Counted from the first letter of the stretch, positions 29,541-41,126 are shown. The stretch is 64,000 nt of DNA from Enterococcus canis NBRC 100695 (GCF_001544375.1 NZ_BCQJ01000002.1:339580-403579), one strand, 5' to 3'. Notes: generated by a model not told the origin, from the sequence alone. Numbers and translations: made by a program.

Positions 29541-31784
29541 TTATTCCCGTAAGTAAGGAGCAGTAATCTGATCATCACTGGCAAGTAAATCAGCGGGCGT
29601 ACCGGTAAATAGGAGCTGCCCGCCCTTTTCACCACCAGCTGGACCTAATTCAATCAGCCAGTCAGCTTGCTTCATGACTTCTAAATGATGTTCAGATAAA
29701 ACCAACGTATTCCCTTGCGCCACAAGTTGTTCAAATAACCGCAAAAGTACCTGTACATCTGATAAATGCAGCCCGTCCGTTGGCTCATCTAATAAATAGA
29801 CGGCTCCTTGTTTTTGTAATTGACTGGCCAGTTTCAAGCGTTGTAACTCCCCGCCTGAAAGGGTTGATAACGATTGGTTCAAGACGATATAGCCTAAGCC
29901 CACTAACGTCACTTGCTCCAAAGCACGCGTGATTTGTGCTTGATCAAAGAACTCTTGCGCTTCTGTCACAGACATCGCCAATACGTCGATGATTGAGCGG
30001 CCATTTAATTGATAGTCGCGCATTTTCGGATCATAGCGGGTCCCATGACAGACTTCACAAACAGTGACAATATCATCCATAAAGGACATATCTGCTACAA
30101 TTACTCCTTTTCCATGACAATGGGGACAGGCTCCTTTTGAATTATAGCTGAAATAAGCCGGACTCAGCCCCGTTGCCTGACTGAATAATTTACGAATCTG
30201 ATCAAAAACCCCTAAATAAGTCAGTGCCGTTGACCGAATATTGATGCCGATATTTTTCTGAGAAATTGCGACAACTTCGACTTTATCTGATAATTCATGT
30301 TGAATCTCGGCCATCAGCAAACTCTTCCCCGAACCAGCCACTCCACATAAAACCGTCAGAACACCTAAAGGTAATTGAAGAGAAATATCTTTTAGGTTAT
30401 GTCGGTGTAAGTGGGTCAAAGGTAACCAGTCTGTTGCTTGACGAAACGCTTTTTTCATGGGCAGGCGTTTTTGCAGCCAACGACTGGTAACCGAATCACT
30501 TTTCAAAAAATCTTGATAGGAACCGTGAAATAAAACCTCGCCACCTGACAAGCCAGCACCTGGGCCCATATCAATAACATAGTCGGCAATCTTGATCAGC
30601 TCAGGATGATGCTCCACTAAAATCACCGTATTGCCAGTATCCTTTAGCCGACGAATTGCTTGTTTTAATTGATCAATATCCTTAGGATGCAGACCAACAC
30701 TGGGTTCATCTAAGAGATAGAGCACATCCGTGAGGGCGCTGGTAATGTATTTTGAAATCTTGATACGCTGTGCCTCGCCACCAGATAGACTGCCTGTTCC
30801 TCGTGCCAAATCAAGATAGCCCAACCCAATATCAATTAGTGACTGGACACGTTCACCGGCAGCACGGCGAATTTCTTTGGCATTCTCTGCCTCGATATTT
30901 TGCAGAAATAGCCCTACTTCATCTAGTGGTAACAAGACAACATCGGCGATGCTTTTCCCATTGATTTTGCAGCTGCGCACCCGTGGGTTGACACGCGTGC
31001 CCTGACAATCTGGACAAGTCTCAGTCGTCACAAACTTATCCAGCTGCTTTTGATGGCGTTTGCCCTCGTCTCGATGCAAAATGCTGCGCTGAATACGTGG
31101 AATCAACCCTTCATATTGAGCCGTATGCGGCCAAGCGGCGGGCGGATTTTTTAGCTTCATTTGCGGCGAATAGAGAAACAGCTGCAATTCTTCTGGTGTG
31201 TAATCCTTGATTTTCTTATCTAAATCAAATAGGCCACTGTCAGCATACCGCTTCCAGCGCCAAAAACCGGTATGGAAAGTCGGAAAATCAATGGCATCTT
31301 CGTTCAACGATTTATTGAAATCCACTAGCTTATGGACATCAATCGTTGTCACATAGCCCAGTCCGTCGCAAGTCGGGCATTTGCCTTCCGGATGATTGAA
31401 AGAAAAAACATCGGAATAGCCAATGTTGGGTTGACCAAAGCGAGAGAATAGCAAGCGTAAATACGTATAGATATCTGTATAGGTCCCCACGGTTGAACGA
31501 GCATTGTCCGATAATTTCTTTTGGTCTACGATAATTCCTACTGGCAGATTTTCAATGGCCTCTACGTCGGGACGACCATATTTAGGCAAATACTGCTGTA
31601 AAAAACTAGGAAACGTTTCATTGAGTTCACGCCTGGATTCGGCCGCCAGCGTGTCAAAAACCAGGGAGGACTTTCCTGAACCTGACAAACCAGTCACAAC
31701 CGTCAAAGCATGTTTTGGAATCGTAACACTGACATCTTTTAAATTATTTTCGCGGGCATGCTGAATTCGAATCATTTCATTCAT
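29541..31784 (-). CDS. UvrA-like ABC ATPase lacking the UvrB-binding region
   Basis: 747 residues, about 190 shorter than the UvrA at 21524-24340. Two ABC modules are present (Walker [10 protein letters not shown] at 32-40 and GVAGSGKS in the second half; LSGGEAQR and LSGGELQR signatures), with zinc cysteines CPTCDGLG at 136-143, CPDCQGTR, CPHCHGKG and CEVCHGTR. The stretch after FSRFGQPNIGY jumps straight to the zinc module, where UvrA has its UvrB-binding domain. Such UvrA2-type proteins are linked to antibiotic or DNA-intercalator resistance and self-protection; here that is inference. ATG follows AGGAGGTGA. Single gene. Confidence 0.88.
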   Translation of the reverse strand: MNEMIRIQHARENNLKDVSVTIPKHALTVVTGLSGSGKSSLVFDTLAAESRRELNETFPSFLQQYLPKYGRPDVEAIENLPVGIIVDQKKLSDNARSTVGTYTDIYTYLRLLFSRFGQPNIGYSDVFSFNHPEGKCPTCDGLGYVTTIDVHKLVDFNKSLNEDAIDFPTFHTGFWRWKRYADSGLFDLDKKIKDYTPEELQLFLYSPQMKLKNPPAAWPHTAQYEGLIPRIQRSILHRDEGKRHQKQLDKFVTTETCPDCQGTRVNPRVRSCKINGKSIADVVLLPLDEVGLFLQNIEAENAKEIRRAAGERVQSLIDIGLGYLDLARGTGSLSGGEAQRIKISKYITSALTDVLYLLDEPSVGLHPKDIDQLKQAIRRLKDTGNTVILVEHHPELIKIADYVIDMGPGAGLSGGEVLFHGSYQDFLKSDSVTSRWLQKRLPMKKAFRQATDWLPLTHLHRHNLKDISLQLPLGVLTVLCGVAGSGKSLLMAEIQHELSDKVEVVAISQKNIGINIRSTALTYLGVFDQIRKLFSQATGLSPAYFSYNSKGACPHCHGKGVIVADMSFMDDIVTVCEVCHGTRYDPKMRDYQLNGRSIIDVLAMSVTEAQEFFDQAQITRALEQVTLVGLGYIVLNQSLSTLSGGELQRLKLASQLQKQGAVYLLDEPTDGLHLSDVQVLLRLFEQLVAQGNTLVLSEHHLEVMKQADWLIELGPAGGEKGGQLLFTGTPADLLASDDQITAPYLRE

Positions 31785-31863
31785 TTATCTCACCTCCTCT
31801 TTATGCTACTAAAAAGAGAAATACCTGTCTAAGAAAAGCCCTTCCTGCTAGGATAAGATGAAC

Positions 31864-31903
31864 AAAAAAGCACAACCCACTATTCATAAGAATGGGCTGT
31901 GCT
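31864..31903 (-). terminator. Terminator of the heat-shock operon
   Basis: AGCACAGCCCATT pairs (with G-T wobbles on the minus strand) with AGTGGGTTGTGCT, then six T, just after dnaJ. Confidence 0.9.
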
Positions 31904-31910
31904 TAAAAAA

Positions 31911-33083
31911 TTATTTTTTCTTTTTGCTGCCGCCAAAGGCATCTTTCATTTTATCGAAAAAACCTTCTTCTGGCTCATTGATATCCTGACCGCCCGCTTT
32001 GGCAAAATCACGCAAGGCCTCTTTCTGCTCAGGACTTAAGTTTTTCGGTGTAATCAATTTAACCGTGACTTGTTGGTCACCATTGCCGCCACCACGTAAC
32101 CGCGGTGCCCCTTTGCCACGCAGACGGAAAGTTGTCCCAGTTTGCGTGCCAGCCGGAATCTTCAGTTTGATCTTTCCGTGAACCGTTGGGACTTGAATCT
32201 CATCCCCTAAAGCCGCTTGAACGAAGCTTAATGGCAGTTCATAATAGATTTCAGCACCATCACGGTCAAAGATATTGCTTTCTTCTACTTGGAAAATAAC
32301 ATACAGATCACCATAAGGTCCGCCATTCAAGCCAGCTTCCCCTTGAGAGGCTAAACGCATTTGTTGGCCAGTTTCCACACCAGCCGGTACGTTGACTTTG
32401 ACCTTGTGGGCCCGTTTTTGATGACCACTACCGTGACAAGTTGGACATGGTTCTGGAATTTCTTTCCCTGTACCATTACATACATCACAAGTTTGTCGTG
32501 TCATAACGCGTCCCAGTGGGGTTTGGCGTTCGACATTGATCGTACCAGAGCCGTGACATTTATGACAAGTTTGCGGTTGCGTGCCTGGTTTAGCACCATT
32601 CCCGCCACAGGTTTCACAGACATCTTCCCGATTGTAACGAACTTCTTTTTCTACACCAAAAATCGCTTCTTCAAAAGTCAGATCCACTTTATATTGCAAG
32701 TCAGCCCCTTGACGCGGAGCTGTTGGATCTGCTTGACGACCACCGCCGCCACCAAAGAAAGATTCGAAGATATCTTCGAAACCACCAAAGCTGCCGCCGC
32801 CACTAAAGCCGCCAAAGTCACTGAAGCCACCGCCGCCGTAACCACCGCCACCATAATTGGCATTGGCACCTGCGTGACCATATTGGTCATAAGCAGCTCG
32901 TTTTTGCGGATCACTTAATACTTCATAGGCTTCTGATACTTCTTTGAATTTTTCTTCAGCATCCGGTTCTTTATTGATATCTGGATGATATTGTTTTGAA
33001 AGCTTACGGTAAGCTTTTTTGATTTCATCATCTGAAGCACCTTTGGACAAGCCTAACACTTCATAATAATCTCTTTTCGCCAT
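31911..33083 (-). CDS. dnaJ: Chaperone protein DnaJ
   Basis: 390 residues. Hsp40 partner that stimulates DnaK ATPase and delivers substrates. J domain with [26 protein letters not shown] (HPD loop), then a Gly/Phe-rich linker about 70-115, four zinc-binding CxxCxGxG repeats ([32 protein letters not shown]) and the C-terminal substrate-binding domain. The ATG at 33083 follows GGAGGG; the longer reading to 33128 is rejected. Last gene of hrcA-grpE-dnaK-dnaJ. Confidence 0.98.
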   Translation of the reverse strand: MAKRDYYEVLGLSKGASDDEIKKAYRKLSKQYHPDINKEPDAEEKFKEVSEAYEVLSDPQKRAAYDQYGHAGANANYGGGGYGGGGFSDFGGFSGGGSFGGFEDIFESFFGGGGGRQADPTAPRQGADLQYKVDLTFEEAIFGVEKEVRYNREDVCETCGGNGAKPGTQPQTCHKCHGSGTINVERQTPLGRVMTRQTCDVCNGTGKEIPEPCPTCHGSGHQKRAHKVKVNVPAGVETGQQMRLASQGEAGLNGGPYGDLYVIFQVEESNIFDRDGAEIYYELPLSFVQAALGDEIQVPTVHGKIKLKIPAGTQTGTTFRLRGKGAPRLRGGGNGDQQVTVKLITPKNLSPEQKEALRDFAKAGGQDINEPEEGFFDKMKDAFGGSKKKK

Positions 33084-33188
33084 GGGCTTCCCTCCATCAG
33101 TTTGATTACAAACAATCGTGTTCATCATACCACAAAATCGCTAAAAGCTGAATGTTTCCTGTGAGTTTCTTTTAGCTAATCGGACACA

Positions 33189-33226
33189 GAGGCCGAGAAC
33201 AACTCCAGCGAGTCGCTCTCAGCCTC
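33189..33226 (-). promoter_or_regulatory. mRNA hairpin between dnaK and dnaJ
   Basis: On the minus strand GAGGCTGAGAGC pairs with GTTCTCGGCCTC: 12 consecutive pairs including two G-T wobbles, 14-base loop. The wobbles pair only in the sense RNA. No T run follows, so it is more likely a processing or stability element than a terminator. Confidence 0.6.
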
Positions 33227-33244
33227 CAGACTTTGTGCATGAGA

Positions 33245-35125
<1,881 letters not shown>

Positions 35126-35683
35126 TTATTGTGCGACAATGACCATTGAAGGGCGTAAAACCCGGTCATGAAGTTGATAACCCTTTTGCAATTCTTCTAC
35201 AATGGTGTCAGCTGGTTGCTCAGAGGTTGCCGGAATTGTTTGAACTGCTTGGTGGACATTAGGATCAAATGTTTCTCCAATCGCTTGGATTGGCTCGATT
35301 CCCTCTTCCTTCAAGGCATGTTGTAAACTTTCCAAGACCATTTCGATTCCTTTTTTCAGGCTAGCGCCTTGTTCGTCCGCGACTTCAGTTGCTAGCGCGC
35401 GTTCTAAGTTATCGATAGCTGGCAATAACTTTTTAGCTAAATCTTGTGAACGGTAACGGACTAATAACTCCCGCTCGTTCTTAAAGCGATTGCTCATATT
35501 CGCAATTTCAGCACGAGCACGCAAGAACTTGTCTTCCGTTTCCTCTACCTGTGCTTTTAAGTCAGCGATTTGAAAAGCTTCCGCTTCTACTTCAGATTCG
35601 CCGGCACTATCGACTGCTTCCATTGCTTCTTGGTTTTTTTCAGCGATGCTTTCATCAACTGATTCCATATTTTCTTCTTTCAC
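35126..35683 (-). CDS. grpE: Nucleotide exchange factor GrpE
   Basis: 185 residues. Releases ADP from DnaK. An acidic N-terminal tail leads into a long coiled-coil helix (ADLKAQVEETEDKFLRARAEIANMSNRFKNERELL) and a C-terminal beta domain ending DRVLRPSMVIVAQ. The start is a GTG with GGAAGG 7 bases upstream; an ATG five codons inside lacks a good ribosome site. Second gene of the heat-shock operon. Confidence 0.97.
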   Translation of the reverse strand: MKEENMESVDESIAEKNQEAMEAVDSAGESEVEAEAFQIADLKAQVEETEDKFLRARAEIANMSNRFKNERELLVRYRSQDLAKKLLPAIDNLERALATEVADEQGASLKKGIEMVLESLQHALKEEGIEPIQAIGETFDPNVHQAVQTIPATSEQPADTIVEELQKGYQLHDRVLRPSMVIVAQ

Positions 35684-35746
35684 AACCTTGCCTTCCTTTC
35701 TCTACTCTGATTAACGGTTAAGAGAGCCGCTATGTAATCGCCGTCG

Positions 35747-36790
35747 CTACCGATTTGGTAAATCCAACGAACGATAATACTCTGCTAATTTTTCTGCTAG
35801 TTCTCGGCGGAAAACATCCACTAAGCCAAACATCCTTGAATAAGGCATACTGGTAGGGCCTAATAAAGCAATCGTGCCTCGACCATGTCCTTCAATTTCG
35901 TAACTAGCTTGGATCAAGCTCATATTGTTCAACAGCTCGTTCCCAATCTCGTTTCCGATCCTGATTTGAATGGCGCCGTCCCCAGGTGTCAGTAGTTGTG
36001 TCAATTCATCCATGTCCTTCATAAAAGAATACATTGACTTGAATTGTTGCAAATTTTGTTGTGGCTCATAATCCAATAGATTCATTTTACCACTAACAAA
36101 GATTTTTTCCTCGAATGCGTTCCCTAAGATTGAATCAAATAGATCCATCATGCCTTCTGGTGTTTGAAAATAGCGATGTAAGATCATGGGAATCTCCGTC
36201 CGCAAACGGTGATAGACGGTCATCAAAGGCTCACCTACTAGGCGATCATTGATGATGTTCACCATCTTTTCCAAATCACCCGCACTGACGCTGATAGGAA
36301 TCGTAAAGACTTGACTCTCGACATTCCCTTTATCGGTTACGATAATGGCAATGATTTGGCGGTCGTTTAAAGGAACGATCCGAAACCCGGTCAACCGTCT
36401 TTCTCTGATGTCAGGTCCTAATGAAAACGCCGTGTAGCTGGTCAACTGGGATAAAATCTCAGCTGATTGTTGGACGATCTCGTTGATTTCATGAAATTCT
36501 TTGCCAAAAGAATGGCGAATCACATTCATCTCAGAAGGGTCCACTTTAGTTGGCCGCAACAGGTGATCGACATAATAGCGATATCCATGTAGCGAAGGGA
36601 TGCGGCCCGATGATGAATGGGTCTTTTGGATCAAACCTTGTTCTTCCAACACCTTCATATCATTACGAATTGTGGCAGAACTCGCGCTGATCCCTTCCTC
36701 CATCAATTTTTTCGAACCCACCGGATTGCCCGTGGTCGTATAGTTTTGGATGATCAAACGCAAGATATGCTCTTGTCTTTCTGTTAACAT
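35747..36790 (-). CDS. hrcA: Heat-inducible transcription repressor HrcA
   Basis: 347 residues. Binds CIRCE elements; GroEL keeps it active in Bacillus. Seen: the winged helix LTERQEHILRLIIQNYTTTGNPVGSKKLMEEGISASSATIRNDMKVLEEQGLI, then HSSSGRIPSLHGYRYYVDHLL, and a GAF-like regulatory domain. First gene of hrcA-grpE-dnaK-dnaJ, directly downstream of two CIRCE copies, so it represses itself. Confidence 0.98.
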   Translation of the reverse strand: MLTERQEHILRLIIQNYTTTGNPVGSKKLMEEGISASSATIRNDMKVLEEQGLIQKTHSSSGRIPSLHGYRYYVDHLLRPTKVDPSEMNVIRHSFGKEFHEINEIVQQSAEILSQLTSYTAFSLGPDIRERRLTGFRIVPLNDRQIIAIIVTDKGNVESQVFTIPISVSAGDLEKMVNIINDRLVGEPLMTVYHRLRTEIPMILHRYFQTPEGMMDLFDSILGNAFEEKIFVSGKMNLLDYEPQQNLQQFKSMYSFMKDMDELTQLLTPGDGAIQIRIGNEIGNELLNNMSLIQASYEIEGHGRGTIALLGPTSMPYSRMFGLVDVFRRELAEKLAEYYRSLDLPNR

Positions 36791-36807
36791 GCATCCTCAC
36801 TCCTCGT

Positions 36808-36834
36808 TAGCACTCTCATCTTTTAAGTGCTAAC
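36808..36834. promoter_or_regulatory. CIRCE element 1 (HrcA operator)
   Basis: TTAGCACTC-N9-AAGTGCTAA, one mismatch to the consensus TTAGCACTC-N9-GAGTGCTAA. It lies downstream of the -10, within the hrcA leader. Confidence 0.92.
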
Positions 36835-36843
36835 ACAAGTATA

Positions 36844-36871
36844 AATATAGCATATCTGGCCCCAAAGTCAA
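36844..36871 (-). promoter_or_regulatory. Promoter of the hrcA operon
   Basis: TTGACT (36866-36871), 16-base spacer, TATATT (36844-36849) on the minus strand, between the two CIRCE copies. Confidence 0.75.
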
Positions 36872-36888
36872 GGGAAAAGCACAAAAAA

Positions 36889-36915
36889 TTAGCACTCTAT
36901 CTAATAGAGTGCTAA
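36889..36915. promoter_or_regulatory. CIRCE element 2 (HrcA operator)
   Basis: TTAGCACTC-N9-GAGTGCTAA, a perfect match, located just upstream of the -35 element and 2 bases after the hemW stop codon. Confidence 0.95.
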
Positions 36916-36917
36916 TC

Positions 36918-38084
36918 CTATGCATCAATCAAAAATGCTTCAAATACTTCATTGCCAATAAAGAGACCTTTTTCTGTCAAACGCACAGAGGTAGCATCTT
37001 CCACTAATAAACCTTCTGCCTCCAAACGGCGCAGAGCTGGCTCATAAACACTGTTCAGTTCTCGCTGAAATTTTTCAAAGAAGCGCTGTTTCGAAACCCC
37101 AGTTCGCTTGCGGAGTCCCAGAAACATCTCTTCTTCCATCTGATTATTCAGTGTCAGTTTTTCTGTTTCTAAAATCGGCAGCAGGCCCGCTTCTAGCGGT
37201 TTTAAATAGTGTTGGATTGGACCATGATTACGGTAGCGTGTGCCATTGACATAGCCACTGGCACCAGCCCCTAAGCCATAATAATGTTCATTGTTCCAAT
37301 AGACTAGATTATGCTGACTTTCTTTTCCCGGTAATGCAAAATTGCTGACTTCATATTGATAACGGCCCCCCACAGCCATCGCCTGAATCGTTTCTTCAAA
37401 CATTTGGCCCTCCACGTCCTGATCAGGTAATTCTAAGCGTCCTTGACGCACCCAGTTCATAAACATGGTTTTGTTTTCCAAAATCAAAGAATAGAGGGAA
37501 TAATGGGGTAGGTCTAATTCGATCGCCCGTTGCAAAGTATCCCTGAAACTTGCTAAGGTCTGTCCAGGTAAGGCGTAAATCAAATCAATACTGACATTTT
37601 CAAAAGCTGCTTTTTCTAAGAAGGCCATCGTATCATACACATCTTGAGCATTGTGTTTCCGGCCAATCTTTTTCAATAGCACGTCATCAAAGGTTTGGAC
37701 TCCCATTGATAGACGATTCACGCCATAATTTTGCATCACGGCTAACTTTTCCGGCGTCAAATCGCCAGGATTCGCTTCAACAGTAAATTCATTACGATCA
37801 TCAAAAGGCAATCGTTCTCTTAGACCGCTTAATAGGCGGTCTAACTGTTTTGCAGAAAGAGACGTGGGCGTACCGCCGCCAATATAAAGTGTCTCCAATT
37901 CGTTCGTTGGATGAGCCGCAAAAGTCAGTTCCGTCTCCCGCAGCAGCATTTCAATGTACGCATCAACGGGCTGTCCTTCTAAAAAAACTTTATTAAAGTC
38001 ACAGTAGTAACAAATATGTTCACAAAAGGGGATGTGGACATAGGCTGACACTCTGTTTTCATATGAATTCTTTTCCAATTTCAT
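36918..38084 (-). CDS. hemW: Radical SAM heme chaperone HemW
   Basis: 388 residues. Radical SAM motif CEHICYYCDF (C-x3-C-x2-C) near residue 20, then LYIGGGTPTSL and TVEANPGDLT. Formerly annotated as oxygen-independent coproporphyrinogen oxidase; HemW-type proteins instead bind and deliver heme. The ATG at 38084 (MKLEKNSYENRVSAYVHIPFC) has GAGAGG close upstream; a longer reading to 38132 has an unlike-family leader. It ends right at CIRCE element 2, upstream of hrcA. Confidence 0.92.
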   Translation of the reverse strand: MKLEKNSYENRVSAYVHIPFCEHICYYCDFNKVFLEGQPVDAYIEMLLRETELTFAAHPTNELETLYIGGGTPTSLSAKQLDRLLSGLRERLPFDDRNEFTVEANPGDLTPEKLAVMQNYGVNRLSMGVQTFDDVLLKKIGRKHNAQDVYDTMAFLEKAAFENVSIDLIYALPGQTLASFRDTLQRAIELDLPHYSLYSLILENKTMFMNWVRQGRLELPDQDVEGQMFEETIQAMAVGGRYQYEVSNFALPGKESQHNLVYWNNEHYYGLGAGASGYVNGTRYRNHGPIQHYLKPLEAGLLPILETEKLTLNNQMEEEMFLGLRKRTGVSKQRFFEKFQRELNSVYEPALRRLEAEGLLVEDATSVRLTEKGLFIGNEVFEAFLIDA

Positions 38085-38167
38085 TTTCCTCTCAACGTGC
38101 AAAAACAAGTAACACTGACCCTTCTGTCCCAACCGCTAACCTATCCTTCGTCATTTCAATCCCTGCT

Positions 38168-38716
38168 TTAGGTGCTTTTCTTTGGTTTACGTCCAATTGC
38201 CTGACGAAGCGCAGGTTCCCTTCTGTTTAGGAAATAAAGATAAGCTAAACTTGAAACAGAAACTAAGAGCCAAATCCTACTCGTGTTATGAGTAGCGAAT
38301 ACTTTGTAAAACATCGTATCATATTCAATATCATCAATGACTTTCCAAATAAAGGTATTCGTATCAAAGCTTTTGCCTTCAATTACCTCAATCACTGCTC
38401 CTAGTATAAAAACCAGCAACCAGCCGATAATAAAACTTAGGCCTTTTTTCACCTTTATCATCGGTCTGCCGTAAACATCAACTGATTCTTTACTGGTTTT
38501 GGCCGATAGCGTCTCAAGATAGCCAATCACAATCGCTGCTAATAACACCGCAAACAGTAGTCCCAGCTGGCCTTCGCGGCTGTCAAAAGAATAGATGGTC
38601 ATGACCACCCCGTAGAGGGGAATAAGCCAGAATCTCACCCGTGTAACTTTTTCATAAGCAAAGGTCTTTCGACTAAAAATAATAACTAAAAACAATAATA
38701 AAATGATGGAAAACAT
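38168..38716 (-). CDS. Polytopic membrane protein of unknown function
   Basis: 182 residues with about five membrane segments (residues about 2-14, 30-45, 52-66, 92-110, 148-165). The middle YGRPMIKVKKGLSFIIGWLLVFILG slightly recalls CcdC/DUF1453 membrane proteins, but the match is too weak to name it. It ends with a basic tail (GRKPKKST). Lies between ribF and hemW on the same strand, about 110 bases after ribF. Confidence 0.65.
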   Translation of the reverse strand: MFSIILLLFLVIIFSRKTFAYEKVTRVRFWLIPLYGVVMTIYSFDSREGQLGLLFAVLLAAIVIGYLETLSAKTSKESVDVYGRPMIKVKKGLSFIIGWLLVFILGAVIEVIEGKSFDTNTFIWKVIDDIEYDTMFYKVFATHNTSRIWLLVSVSSLAYLYFLNRREPALRQAIGRKPKKST

Positions 38717-38826
38717 TATTTTGCCCCGATTCTAAAGGTACCTCTAACTACTTACAGTTTCAGCAAGAAAGCAACAGCGACAATCTTCTACCACTGCCTC
38801 GCCATTTCAAAACAGCTGCTTAAAAG

Positions 38827-39774
38827 CTAGTCCCGCAGTTTTTTAAAGTAGTCAGCAGTGTCTTGTTCATCCTGCTTCAGTTGTTTGATTAAGCCTTCCG
38901 CCCCGTCAAAAGCAACTTGGTCTCGCAGGAAATGATTCCAACGAACCGATACTTGTTCCCCGTAAATGTCTTCGTGAAAATCTAAGATATAGACTTCGAC
39001 GGTCAGATCACGGCCGGCGCCAAAGGTATCATTGTGGCCAATCGACCCCATTCCTACATGCCAAGTGTCCCCAATCCGCAATTCAACTGCGTAGACACCT
39101 TCTTTAGGCAAGCGCACCGTACTTTTAACTTTGATATTAGCGGTGGGAAAGCCCAGCAGGCGCCCACGAGCATCGCCGTGAACAACCGTTCCATCAATTT
39201 CATAAATGTACCCCAGAAGCTCTGCCACTTCATCCATCGCACCAGCTTCCATCAATTCCCGAATACGGGTTGAGCTGATTTTGTACCCATCTAGTTCCTT
39301 TTTAGACACAGTGATGATATCGAAACGTTCCCGTGCATATTCAGGTAAATGAGCCACATCGGCAATGTCTTTAGGCCCATAGGTATAGTCAAAGCCAGAA
39401 ACAGCTACCTTCGCATGTAGCCCCACGATATATTGATCAACAAAATCTTGCGGCGCTAAGTGCGCAAAGGCTGACGTGAATTCCACAATATATAAAATAT
39501 CGACGCCCTGTTCAGCCATCAACTGCTCTTTTTGTTCCAGACTGGTCAAATATTTCATAGTATCTGGTTGAATTTTTTTAAAAACAATCGAAGGATGTTG
39601 GTTGAAGGTCATGACCGCTAGCTTCAAGCCGCGGCTTTCCGCAATTTGCTTGCCTTTTTGGATCACAGCCTGATGTCCTTTATGAATGCCATCAAAAAAG
39701 CCCAAAACTAAGACTACGTCCTCATTGGGGATTTCCTCAGGTTGATATGGATGACGAATACGAATGATTTCCAT
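38827..39774 (-). CDS. ribF: Bifunctional riboflavin kinase / FAD synthetase
   Basis: 315 residues. Makes FMN from riboflavin, then FAD. The N-terminal FAD synthetase domain has VLGFFDGIHKGHQAV (nucleotidyltransferase HxGH-type) and KISSTRIRELMEAG. The C-terminal kinase domain has GRLLGFPTANIK and the DTFGAGRDLTVEVYILDF segment with the catalytic glutamate. It follows truB by about 27 bases in the same direction, a common arrangement in Firmicutes. Confidence 0.97.
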   Translation of the reverse strand: MEIIRIRHPYQPEEIPNEDVVLVLGFFDGIHKGHQAVIQKGKQIAESRGLKLAVMTFNQHPSIVFKKIQPDTMKYLTSLEQKEQLMAEQGVDILYIVEFTSAFAHLAPQDFVDQYIVGLHAKVAVSGFDYTYGPKDIADVAHLPEYARERFDIITVSKKELDGYKISSTRIRELMEAGAMDEVAELLGYIYEIDGTVVHGDARGRLLGFPTANIKVKSTVRLPKEGVYAVELRIGDTWHVGMGSIGHNDTFGAGRDLTVEVYILDFHEDIYGEQVSVRWNHFLRDQVAFDGAEGLIKQLKQDEQDTADYFKKLRD

Positions 39775-39801
39775 GTTAGTTCCTCTTCCCTGTTCTAAGT
39801 T

Positions 39802-40707
39802 CTAATTCCGTAAAACTTTTACGGGTTTAAAGTATTCCGCCTTGGACGGATGGGGACCATACAAAGCCACAACTTCCCCTTGATAAAACAGCGCAATAAT
39901 TGGGGCGCTGGGGGCTGCTAATTCGCTTTGTAGTAACACTTGCCCATTACGGACCTTTTGATAGGTTTCTGCTGATAAGTCGATTCTAGGAAACTCGGCA
40001 ACCGCTGTTTCAATCGGCTGCAACAACTGATTGATGGTTCCCGCCTCCATAGCTTCCGCCACTTCCGCTAGTGTCACGGCTTGCTCTTGAGCCAAACCAC
40101 CACTCATGGTACGGGTCAAATCGGACATATGAGCCGGCAACCCTAATTTGGCGCCAGTATCCACGGCCAAGGTCCGGACATAAGTTCCTTTGCCACAAGC
40201 GACTTGAAACCGCCAAGAAACAGTTTGGTTATCGTGAAAAGTTAGCGGCGAGGTCCGCTCAAAACGAGTAATCGTCACTTGCCGCGCTGGGCGCTCCACC
40301 GTAAGACCTTGGCGAGCGTATTCATATAGACGCTTGCCGTTGACCTTGACCGCCGAAAACATGGGGGGAACTTGCGTAATCGTGCCGATAAAAGAGGCCA
40401 TTGCTGCATCAACGGCTGCTTCACTTAATTCCGTCACAGGCATTTCAGCAATGACTTCACCACTGGCATCTTCAGTCGCCGTAGCCTTGCCCACCGTAAT
40501 CTCTCCTTCATAGACTTTACCGGAGTCTACGAGATACTCAATCACTTTGGTGCCTTTACCGATACAAATCGGCAAAACGCCATCTACGTCAGGATCTAGT
40601 GTGCCTCCGTGACCAATTTTCTTTGTATGTAAAATTTTGCGTAGCTTAAACACACAGTCATGACTCGTCATGCCGCGTTCTTTCCATAACGCTAAAATAC
40701 CGTCCAT
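39802..40707 (-). CDS. truB: tRNA pseudouridine-55 synthase
   Basis: 301 residues. Makes pseudouridine 55 in the T loop of tRNAs. The catalytic aspartate is in HGGTLDPDVDGVLPICIGKGTK, followed by KVYEGEITVG and CGKGTYVRTLAVD. The ATG at 40707 has AGGAGG 6 bases upstream, better than 40734. A terminator lies just before it after rbfA, so truB may be partly uncoupled from the nusA-infB operon. Confidence 0.97.
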   Translation of the reverse strand: MDGILALWKERGMTSHDCVFKLRKILHTKKIGHGGTLDPDVDGVLPICIGKGTKVIEYLVDSGKVYEGEITVGKATATEDASGEVIAEMPVTELSEAAVDAAMASFIGTITQVPPMFSAVKVNGKRLYEYARQGLTVERPARQVTITRFERTSPLTFHDNQTVSWRFQVACGKGTYVRTLAVDTGAKLGLPAHMSDLTRTMSGGLAQEQAVTLAEVAEAMEAGTINQLLQPIETAVAEFPRIDLSAETYQKVRNGQVLLQSELAAPSAPIIALFYQGEVVALYGPHPSKAEYFKPVKVLRN

Positions 40708-40739
40708 TTTATGCCTCCTAATTAACCCGTTCATTATAG

Positions 40740-40776
40740 CAAAAAAACAGAGAGAAGTCTTTACTTCTCTCTGTTT
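40740..40776 (-). terminator. Terminator after rbfA
   Basis: ACAGAGAGAAG pairs perfectly with CTTCTCTCTGT, 6-base loop, then seven T on the minus strand. Confidence 0.9.
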
Positions 40777-40778
40777 AC

Positions 40779-41126
40779 TCAGTCTTCATGCAGTTTGCGG
40801 ATCAGTTCATCAATGTGATTGCCATATGCAACTGATTCATCTAGTTCAAAGAAAAGTTCTGGTGTTTTGTAGATTTGCAGCCGTTGACCTAATTCACGAC
40901 GAATTAGTCCCTTAGCTTTTTCCAGTCCTTCTTGAGCTTTTTGACGATCACTGGCACGTTCTGACAACAAGCTGTAATAAATCGTTGCTTGTTGCAGATC
41001 ACCTGTCACATGGACATCTGTGATGTTGATATCTTGCACACGCGGGTCACGGACCCGTTTACGCAAGATATCATTGACTTCGCGCATGATTTCTTGACCG
41101 ACTCGACGGTCACGATAGTTCGCCAT
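40779..41126 (-). CDS. rbfA: Ribosome-binding factor A
   Basis: 115 residues, KH-like fold. Late maturation factor for the 30S subunit, needed for 16S processing and cold adaptation. Typical start [29 protein letters not shown] and end [15 protein letters not shown]. Follows infB by about 20 bases with AAGGAGG upstream. Confidence 0.97.
   Translation of the reverse strand: MANYRDRRVGQEIMREVNDILRKRVRDPRVQDINITDVHVTGDLQQATIYYSLLSERASDRQKAQEGLEKAKGLIRRELGQRLQIYKTPELFFELDESVAYGNHIDELIRKLHED

Noticed and set aside
32361..32918. Antisense frame of 185 codons over dnaJ
   Set aside because: Mirror of the Gly-rich and Cys-repeat parts of dnaJ; no independent start signal.
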